The position numbers were made by a program, and so were the translations under genes. 64,000 bases of DNA from Cricetomys ansorgei. Its lineage: Eukaryota > Chordata > Mammalia > Rodentia > Nesomyidae. Below are positions 60,328 through 64,000 of this stretch, in pieces; the first letter of the stretch is position 1; each line of letters opens with the position of its first letter. The DNA lies in the NCBI GenBank assembly GCA_026225945.1, contig JAMJFZ010002483.1, positions 40,665 to 104,664 of the forward strand, in the 5' to 3' direction. Below the pieces are notes generated by a model. The model had not been told where the DNA came from. It made no database searches and saw nothing but the letters and a program-made list of their open reading frames with translations.

Positions 60328-62370
60328 TTGTGTGTGTGTGTGTTATATACATGTGTAAACAGAATGCTCATGTATGTAGACTAGAGGTTAGTATCAAGTG
60401 TCTTCCTCAGTCACTCTTGAATGTATTTTTTGAGCCAGTGTCTCTCACTGAACCTAGAGCTAATTTGGCTAACTGGCCAGCAGCCCCAGGGATGCTTCTG
60501 ACTTTGCCTCCTCAGTGCTGGAATTAACAGTCTGCTGCTACACCTGGCTATTTATGTCAGTGCTTGAGATCTGAACTTCAGGCACCCTCATGGCTTGCTG
60601 GGCAGGATTCTCTTTACTGACTGAGCTGCCTCCCCAGCTCTGCTTCTTCGTATTCTTTGTCATTTAATATGAGCATTGATGGATCAGATCTAACCCTGCT
60701 GTGGCTCTTCGGGAGGATTCCAGAACTGCCATGATGGACAGGGGCATCTAAGGATGTTCCAGGTCGTAGCCATACACCAACTGGTTCAGGACCACTATAA
60801 CACGTTAAGAACTGGCATAGCCTCCCAGAGATGGCCCAGAGGTCTCCAAGCCAGGACTTTGCAGCCAGGGCTGTGTTGATCAGAGGAGCCCTGGGAAGGT
60901 CTCACCTGGCACTGCCAAGGCCACTGTTTGTGCCCACACCATGCAACTCACCGGGGAGCATCTTTCCCCTCCTCAGTGGGACACCAGGCAAAGACTTCAC
61001 ATGTCTTCTTGTTCTCATCATATGGTATACACCTGCCAGTCTGGATTCCTACAGGTTCCAAGAGGTTGAAGAACCACAAATGTGAATGTTCTGGAAGATG
61101 AGCATCTTTAGAGGGCACCGTGCACTCAGCCCAGAGACTCCCTCTTCAGTGAACCCAACCACCCTCACCACATTTGCACCCCACGCAAAACAGAATACTT
61201 GACAATACATCCTTAGGAGGGCCCAGAGATAGCAAGATGCTAGAGTCTGCCCACTCTTTGGGTTGTTTGTTTTTTGTTTATTGGGTTTTTTGTTTCATTT
61301 TGTTTTGTTTGTTTGTTTTCAGGGAGAGATGCCTAAGAGGAGAGTTCTGTATACGTGTACTAAAATGTGACTTCTCACATGGCATCTAAGTGCCTCCAGG
61401 GGTACACAGCTTGCCGGGGGGATGTACTTGGGAGCATCTTTCTGAAGTATCAGGAAGAGAGAGAACTGATAAAGAGCAAGCCATATTACAGTGATTTCCA
61501 TGTGGCAACTTATATGCACATGCTAGGAATGGAAAGCCACACTCAGGTGCCCTTCTGTGAGTGTGAGTGTGTACGTTGTTTCCAGTAGGGGCTCCTATTT
61601 CCTTGTTTTGAGACAGAATCTCTCTATTTAAACCCAGGCTGCCCTGAACTCGATATATAGACAAAACTGGCCTCAAACTCACAAAAGATTCATCCTCTGC
61701 GTCTGCCTCTCTGCCTCTGCCTCTGCCTCTGGAGTGCTGGGATTAAAGACCTGCATTGCCACATCCAGTGTCTAATGCCTTTTAAAGTTAAAAGACAAGG
61801 CAATGTCTTTTTGCAAGGCTGGGGCTGTAGCTCAGTGGTAGAGTGCTCACCTAGCCTGCATGAAGCCCTTGGTTCAATCTCCAGAATCAAGAAAGAGAGG
61901 GGAGGGAAGGGGAGAGGGGAGGAATAGAAGAGAAAAGAAAAAAAAGAGGGAAGGAGGGAAGAAGGAAGGGAGGAAAGGAAAAGTAAAAACAAAAAAGTTA
62001 AACCCCCAAGTTCTTGGAGGTTCAAATTCATGCTCCTCCGTCTTTGGGGAAGTGTTCCAACAATTACACCCTGAACCTGCCAGCTCTGAAGCTTCTTGCT
62101 GGGGAATTGGAGTCACACGGGCTTCAGCTGGCCTGCTGGGGACAAATCAAGGGAAAGACACAGCTTCAGCTGTGATTTGGCAGAGTGGGAGGCAGCTGAA
62201 AGCCAGAAGCTAAGGACCAGAAACTGGACATCATGAATGTCACAAAGATGCCAGACCACCCACCCTCAGCAGTTCAGGGAAAGACATAGAAAAGTACCTT
62301 TGCTTTGTGGGTCCATCCATCCCTTTTTGCAACCCCGGTCAGAATGACAGAATGATCTTCGGGTGGGATA
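38503..62370 (-). CDS. P2rx7: P2X purinoceptor 7, partial (exons 4-13), with a frameshift in the last exon
   Basis: ATP-gated channel of immune cells that drives K+ efflux, NLRP3 inflammasome activation and IL-1beta release. Exons found: 62370-62298, 61048-60952, 56307-56227, 55533-55404, 54287-54151, 48750-48660, 45395-45330, 45102-44953, 42645-42544 and 39001-38503 (ancestral end). Exons 1-3 (N-terminus, TM1, first ectodomain strands) are not in the window. Exons 4-12 join without a lesion and keep T189, N292, F293, R294 and K311 (human numbering), TM2 and the cysteine-rich membrane anchor ([16 protein letters not shown]). Exon 13 has one extra base. The frame ends at TGA 38920-38918, 27 codons into the exon, and 138 residues are lost before the ancestral TAA at 38505-38503. 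If the missing exons encode 121 residues as in human, the product as written would be about 457 aa instead of 595. Confidence 0.95.
39490..39965 (+). mobile_element. Ancient L1M-type 3' end
   Basis: AGCAGCACTGTTAATAACAG through GAATTATGTACCATAAAATG, an L1 ORF2-end and 3' UTR pattern in P2rx7 intron 12. Confidence 0.7.
39970..40155 (-). mobile_element. (TTTA)n and B1 SINE
   Basis: TTTA repeats at 39978-40028, then antisense B1 to 40155 (CTGGGATTACAGGGATATAC). Confidence 0.75.
40300..40745 (+). mobile_element. B4-like SINE carrying a minisatellite tail
   Basis: GATAAGGAGATGGCTCTGTC head at about 40308. The ACACAC-type tail is expanded into 10-bp units at 40601-40735. Confidence 0.65.
40601..40735 (+). 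repeat. 10-bp minisatellite, unit cacacacctg/cacacaccta
   Basis: About 13 imperfect units differing mainly by CTG or CTA; a few units are shortened. Confidence 0.95.
40845..40920 (+). mobile_element. ID-like SINE
   Basis: GTGGGTTTAACTCAGTAGTA head and CTCAAAACCCAGTATTCCCC end. Confidence 0.5.
41190..41362 (+). mobile_element. MLT1-like LTR 3' end
   Basis: TTTAAACCACCTGGTTTGTG and AGGAAATTAATACAGC are characteristic of the end of ERVL-MaLR LTRs. Confidence 0.6.
41735..42040. mobile_element. Two B1 SINEs in opposite orientation
   Basis: Antisense, decayed copy 41735-41840; sense copy 41885-42035 (TGGTGTAGTGGCACACACC head). Confidence 0.7.
42190..42385 (-). mobile_element. B2-type SINE
   Basis: Antisense with a C-run at 42290-42298. 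It lies about 160 bp past the P2rx7 exon 12 donor. Confidence 0.6.
42544..42645 (-). CDS. P2rx7: P2rx7 exon 12
   Basis: 102 bp, 34 codons, phase 0 at both ends: [14 protein letters not shown] to [10 protein letters not shown]. It is the start of the P2X7-specific cytoplasmic tail. The acceptor is tttttctag and the donor gtaagt. Confidence 0.95.
42915..43110 (-). mobile_element. CT-rich tract and B1 SINE
   Basis: Pyrimidine tract 42915-43000 is the degenerate tail; the B1 body ends GCTACCACACTCAGC near 43108. Confidence 0.7.
43715..43970 (-). mobile_element. Two tandem decayed B1 SINEs
   Basis: First CAGTGCTGGGATTATAGGCA at 43797; second GGGATTACAGGCATGTGACA at 43939 with a GTT-rich left tail. 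Confidence 0.7.
44195..44500 (-). mobile_element. ID-like fragment and B1 SINE
   Basis: ID-like core 44235-44305 (CAATACTAGGGACCAGACCC); full B1 44330-44500 with cricetid-type CCCACAGAGATCTACCTGCC. Confidence 0.75.
44953..45102 (-). CDS. P2rx7: P2rx7 exon 11
   Basis: 150 bp, 50 codons: the end of TM2 ([14 protein letters not shown]), then the cysteine-rich juxtamembrane anchor ([16 protein letters not shown]), whose palmitoylation in P2X7 prevents desensitisation, then [11 protein letters not shown]. The acceptor is ttccacag and the donor gtaagg. Confidence 0.96.
45165..45290 (-). mobile_element. B1 SINE next to P2rx7 exon 10
   Basis: Fills most of the 227-bp intron 10; it ends about 40 bp from the exon 10 donor. 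Confidence 0.8.
45330..45395 (-). CDS. P2rx7: P2rx7 exon 10
   Basis: 66 bp, 22 codons ([22 protein letters not shown]): the first part of TM2 with the gate region. The acceptor is tgtttcag and the donor gtaaga. Confidence 0.96.
45765..45935 (-). mobile_element. Decayed B1 SINE
   Basis: AGAGTGCTGAGATTAAATGT and GCACCACCACACACAAC. Confidence 0.65.
46305..46615 (-). mobile_element. High-copy rodent interspersed repeat
   Basis: GCTGTGAAGAGACACCATGA start and GACCAAGCATTCAAATCTAT end, a familiar rodent pattern followed by (GT)n at 46622-46663. Class not determined. Confidence 0.6.
47010..47240 (-). mobile_element. B2/B3-type SINE
   Basis: CTTAACTGCTGAGCCATCTC near 47208 and an AT-rich left tail. 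Confidence 0.8.
47245..47345 (+). repeat. CTTT / CTAT compound microsatellite
   Basis: Starts as CTTT-rich and shifts to at least 13 CTAT units. Confidence 0.97.
47350..47560 (-). mobile_element. B1 and ID-like fragments
   Basis: Decayed B1 to about 47465; antisense ID-like core 47480-47555 (ATGCTGGAGATCAAAGCCAG). Confidence 0.5.
47640..47960 (+). mobile_element. LTR-like repeat, shorter copy
   Basis: Shares ACTTTATTTCTAGTTATG, CAATAAAAACCCCTGAGATG and ACAGGTGGTTCCCTCTGCTG with 24310-24930, but lacks about 250 bp of its middle. It is bordered by (GT)n at 47574-47620 and 47972-48028. Confidence 0.55.
48085..48440. mobile_element. B1, B2 fragment and B1
   Basis: Decayed B1 antisense 48085-48205; B2 head fragment antisense 48215-48300; sense B1 48335-48440. 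Confidence 0.55.
48660..48750 (-). CDS. P2rx7: P2rx7 exon 9
   Basis: 91 bp encoding [20 protein letters not shown] and [10 protein letters not shown]. Lys311 of TLIK contacts ATP. The acceptor is tcccacag and the donor gtaagt. Confidence 0.95.
49090..49255 (-). mobile_element. B1 SINE
   Basis: GCCCTGGCTGTCCTAGAACT core, about 340 bp upstream of exon 9 on the transcript. Confidence 0.85.
50075..50550 (+). mobile_element. MLT1-like ERVL-MaLR LTR
   Basis: GTGAATATGACCTTATTTGG, GCCTTCAGAGAGAGCATGAC, GTGAGAGAATAAATGTCGAC and a GGGAAACTAAACTAATAC end, in the expected order. Confidence 0.7.
50650..50945 (-). mobile_element. B4-type SINE
   Basis: GTGGAGGCCAGAGGTCTGCA through TACTGAGTCATCTCCCCAGC. 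Confidence 0.75.
50950..52385. other. Repeat-poor stretch in P2rx7 intron 8
   Basis: About 1.4 kb with no recognised repeat or exon. Short ORFs here are not protein-like. A comparable unannotated stretch in intron 9/8 is 49260-50070. Confidence 0.5.
52385..52545 (-). mobile_element. Decayed B1 SINE
   Basis: GGGGACAGAGTCTTTCTAAG start and GCTGGGATTAAAGACCTGTA. Confidence 0.7.
52640..52865 (-). mobile_element. B2-type SINE with (TG)n(TCTG)n
   Basis: TG tract 52659-52693 then CTGT units to 52712; right end CACTGAGCCATCTCGACAGC. Confidence 0.8.
52880..53115 (-). mobile_element. Old L1 fragment, antisense
   Basis: CATACTGAGTAGTTTTCCAC and TGTCCATTCATCCATGACTA. Confidence 0.6.
53240..53940 (-). 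mobile_element. B2, B1, B2 SINE cluster
   Basis: B2-like 53240-53470, B1 53530-53700 with an internal GTTACAGAGATTACAGAG duplication, B2-like 53705-53935 containing a GT/GC tract at 53738-53777. Confidence 0.75.
53940..54015 (-). mobile_element. L1 fragment, antisense
   Basis: TTAATTTGCATTTCCCTGAT, a standard antisense L1 block. Confidence 0.6.
54151..54287 (-). CDS. P2rx7: P2rx7 exon 8
   Basis: 137 bp encoding [20 protein letters not shown] to SLIPGYNF plus two bases of Arg. The NFR triplet is the ATP-pocket signature. The acceptor is acccaag and the donor gtaaca. Confidence 0.96.
54795..54905 (+). mobile_element. Decayed B1 SINE
   Basis: GGAATCTCAGGACTTGAAAG and CCAGCCCGGGCTACCTAATG. Confidence 0.55.
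55340..55380 (+). repeat. (AC)n microsatellite
   Basis: Short CA run within 25-60 bp of the P2rx7 exon 7 donor. Confidence 0.9.
55404..55533 (-). CDS. P2rx7: P2rx7 exon 7
   Basis: 130 bp encoding [20 protein letters not shown] through FSEVAIQ. It has an NTS sequon at the site where human has NIT. The donor is the weak gttggt. The acceptor is ctgcacag. Confidence 0.95.
55600..55690 (+). repeat. Imperfect direct repeat flanking P2rx7 exon 6, copy 1
   Basis: Shares GCTTGCTGATTACCGTGG and the following roughly 50 bp, diverged, with 56605-56690. Confidence 0.6.
56227..56307 (-). CDS. P2rx7: P2rx7 exon 6
   Basis: 81 bp encoding [20 protein letters not shown] and PGHNYT plus two bases of Thr. It includes the ATP-binding Thr of NFT. 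The acceptor is tctcccag and the donor gtgagt. It is flanked by two imperfect direct repeats about 1 kb apart. Confidence 0.95.
56310..57620. other. P2rx7 intron 5, proximal unique part
   Basis: No exon or named repeat seen apart from the imperfect direct repeat at 56605-56690 and a short CATT tract near 56848-56864. Confidence 0.5.
56605..56690 (+). repeat. Imperfect direct repeat flanking P2rx7 exon 6, copy 2
   Basis: CACTTGCTGATTACCATGG; same orientation as copy 1, about 1 kb away. Confidence 0.6.
57627..57705 (+). repeat. (GGGAA)n purine tract
   Basis: Interrupted GGGAA array with one GATAGGG break near 57663. Confidence 0.97.
57840..58980 (+). mobile_element. Long rodent L1-type 3' sequence
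   Basis: Blocks such as GTGCCAGAAAGTGCTATGCA, CCTTGTCAGAAGCCCATGGC and GGACATGTTGTCAAACTGCC follow the order of a common long rodent repeat that I believe is an L1 3' end. It closes in A/CA-rich sequence. Non-coding. Confidence 0.5.
59345..59625 (+). mobile_element. Two B1 SINEs
   Basis: First 59345-59460, decayed; second 59475-59625 with AGCAGGTATGGTGGTGTACG head and a CAACAACAAAAAG tail. Confidence 0.8.
60000..60240 (+). mobile_element. B3-type SINE
   Basis: AGAGCCAATGAAATGGCTCG head; decayed tail. Confidence 0.55.
60290..60640 (-). mobile_element. B4-type SINE with (GT)n
   Basis: GT tract 60295-60340; GTCTCTCACTGAACCTAGAG and CTGACTGAGCTGCCTCCCCA at the right end, about 310 bp past the exon 5 donor. 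Confidence 0.75.
60952..61048 (-). CDS. P2rx7: P2rx7 exon 5
   Basis: 97 bp encoding [20 protein letters not shown] and [12 protein letters not shown] plus two bases of Arg. It holds head-domain cysteines. The acceptor is acctgtag and the donor gtgagt. The size and phases equal those of P2rx4 exon 5. Confidence 0.94.
61600..61770 (-). mobile_element. B1 SINE
   Basis: TTTTGAGACAGAATCTCTCT start, expanded CTGCCTCTGCCTCTGC stretch, CCACATCCAGTG end. Confidence 0.8.
61820..61985 (+). mobile_element. ID element with long GGAA/GAAA tail
   Basis: GCTGGGGCTGTAGCTCAGTG head with recognisable A and B box-like spacing, TTGGTTCAATCTCCAGAATC end, purine tail 61890-61985. Confidence 0.85.
62298..62370 (-). 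CDS. P2rx7: P2rx7 exon 4
   Basis: 73 bp encoding [18 protein letters not shown] and MDPQSK plus one base of Gly. In human numbering it starts at residue 122, so Arg125 and Arg133 (ADP-ribosylation sites in mouse) are present. The acceptor is ctccctgcag and the donor gtactt. Confidence 0.93.
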
Positions 62371-62539
62371 CTGCAGGGAGAAGAGCAGGAAAACAGACAA
62401 TGAGGATTGCATCAATTAAGATACCGCAAAACCCTGCTCACCACTGTTCATTTTGGCACCACTCACAATGGCCAGTAAGTGAAAATAGACCAATCAGTCA
62501 GTGTGAGAGGAAACAGATAAGAGGTGGTATATTCATATA

Positions 62540-62815
62540 TGGGATATGGTGTGTGTGTGTGTGTGTGTGTAAGCCAGGGATCAATGTCAGGTATCTTTTC
62601 CTTTAACTTATCTTTGGAGACAGGACCTCCCTCTAAGACAATATAGCTCACTGCTTTGGCTGTGCTGGCTGACATCAGGCCCAGGGACCCACCTGTCTGC
62701 CTCCCAGCTCTAGGATTACAAGTATGCACAAGTACACCCAGCTGGAGATCAAACTCACATCCCGTTTCACAAAAGGCAAACGCTCTAAGGACAGCTCCAT
62801 CTTCCCAGCCCCTAT
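62540..62815 (-). mobile_element. B4-type SINE
   Basis: GT tract at 62549-62570, AAGCCAGGGATCAATGTCAG, then a B1-like and tRNA-like right part. Confidence 0.7.
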
Positions 62816-62869
62816 GTGTGGAGTCTTGTGCAGCCAGGACCTGACAGATGCTACATCATGGACCACCTT

Positions 62870-63205
62870 TAAAGCATGATTCAGTGTGAAAAGAGCCAGA
62901 CACAGGAGGCCACACCCTGTATGGTTTTATATATAGGAGATGTCCTAGATGGGCAAATCCACAGAGACAGAGAGCAGACTGGTGGCTGTCAATGGGTATG
63001 GGAAGGGAAGAAGAGATTGATTGCTAATGGAGACAGTTTGTTTTGGGAGTCAAAGTTTCCTTTTGGGAAGTGATAGAATTGTTTTGGAATTATGTAATGG
63101 TGATGGATTGCAGGATGTTGCAAAAATGACTGAACTATATACTTCAGATTCATAGGTTTTAGAATGTATGAATTATATCTCAATTAAAAATAAGAATAAA
63201 TTAAA
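62870..63205 (+). mobile_element. Ancient L1M-type 3' end
   Basis: GAAAAGAGCCAGACACAGGA, CAGACTGGTGGCTGTCAATG and GAATTATATCTCAATTAAAA, typical of mammal-wide L1M 3' ends; A-rich tail to 63205. Confidence 0.75.
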
Positions 63206-63589
63206 ATAAAAGAAGTATATGTCAAGGCAGCCAGGAAGCACTTTCAGGGATGATCTTTGGTTGGCAGGTGGCAGGTTGAGATTGTAGTGGCCCTGCCACC
63301 ACAGAACCGAGAGAGCAGACAGGGACGAAGCTGCAGCAGGTGCTGCAGGACAGGGCAGCGTCCACACGCTTATGGCCAGAGAAAATGGGTCAGCTGTGTC
63401 CAGGGGCTGAAGGCAGAATAAAGGAAGAGAGAAGAGAGGGCTTTATTTGTGCATGTTTGACTTCATGCAGCAGGTTTAGTGTCAGTCTCAGGAAAGACAG
63501 AAGAAACACAGGTGTGCAAATAGCCTCCACTCATTGTTCTTTGGGCTTTTGTGTCTTTTATTAGATCCGGGGCAAGGATCTAGGTCTTG

Positions 63590-63770
63590 AGTCCAGGTAC
63601 TCCTGGGTTCTGTGAGAGCAGCTTCCTGTGTGGGTTGTGTGACCTTGGCTGAATCACTTCACTTCCTCTAAGCTTCATTTGACTCATCTTTTAAAGGACG
63701 GTAAAGTGCTTTATCTCACATGGGTTCTGTGAAGGTGGAATGAGTTTTTGGAAAGAGGGTTTGGCATGTA
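63590..63770 (+). mobile_element. MIR SINE
   Basis: GTGTGACCTTGGCTGAATCA core followed by CTCATCTTTTAAAGGACGG, the conserved MIR pattern, in P2rx7 intron 3. Confidence 0.7.
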
Positions 63771-64000
63771 GTCCTTGCTTGGTAAATAGTTTCCACTGTC
63801 TTCAGACTCATTTTCTCTTTACTGCCTGGATTGCTTTCTTCCTGTGACCCACTAGGCCTCTGGGTTCTTCTTTTGGTAACCCCTAAATTTTACTATGAAT
63901 CTTTTGACTGCAAAGCATGGGTCACATCTTTGTAGGCTGACTGACTAACTAATTGTATGTCTTGATAATCGTAGTATGGGTGAATGAATGAATGAATGAA

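Noticed and set aside
61820..61895. tRNA-like sequence with box A/B resemblance
   Set aside because: It is the head of an ID SINE with a purine tail; the many B2/B3 heads are likewise SINEs and not tRNA genes.
62371..64000. Search for P2rx7 exons 1-3
   Set aside because: No sequence encoding the VMTNF block, the KxK strand or the N-terminus was found. The stretch is intron with L1M, B4 and MIR, so these exons must be beyond the right edge.

Overview
This is a rodent nuclear genomic window, and its coding content is one tandem gene pair, both members on the minus strand: P2rx7 (right, upstream in transcription) and P2rx4 (left, downstream). These are ATP-gated cation channels of the P2X family. 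The rodent assignment rests on dense B1, B2/B3, B4 and ID SINEs and rodent L1 ends. Most well-preserved B1 copies read 'cacagagatccgcctgcc' at the diagnostic internal position. As I recall mouse and rat B1s usually differ there, so I lean to a cricetid (hamster, vole or deer mouse). That species call is inference.

Left block (1-16.3 kb): a complete P2rx4 coding region. All 12 exons could be placed with consistent AG/GT splice sites and phases. They sum to 388 codons plus a stop, the normal family length, and keep the ATP-contact residues, the ectodomain cysteines and the C-terminal YxxGL endocytic motif. The promoter lies in a CpG island at about 15.86-16.33 kb. The 3' UTR runs off the left edge.

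Middle block (16.3 to about 35.5 kb): intergenic DNA, mostly SINEs, L1 remnants, LTR-derived pieces and microsatellites. Two items stand out. One is a 60-codon open segment behind a good splice acceptor (25.1-25.3 kb, minus) that matches no gene I recognise. The other is a pair of 107-bp near-identical segments (17.3 and 19.0 kb).

Right block (about 35.5-64 kb): P2rx7 exons 13 to 4 in left-to-right order. Exons 1-3 and the promoter lie beyond the right edge. Exons 4 to 12 are intact and in phase. Exon 13 carries a one-base insertion relative to the family reading frame (minus-strand T at 38920). It makes an immediate TGA and removes the last 138 residues, which in other mammals form the cytoplasmic ballast and LPS-binding tail. 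The downstream frame is otherwise perfectly preserved to its normal stop, so this is either a very recent allele or an assembly or sequencing error. It is the most important observation here.

The two genes share exon sizes (73, 97, 81, 137 and 66 bp for exons 4, 5, 6, 8 and 10) and intron phases, as expected of a tandem duplication. I found no other protein gene, no RNA gene and no novel multi-gene system.
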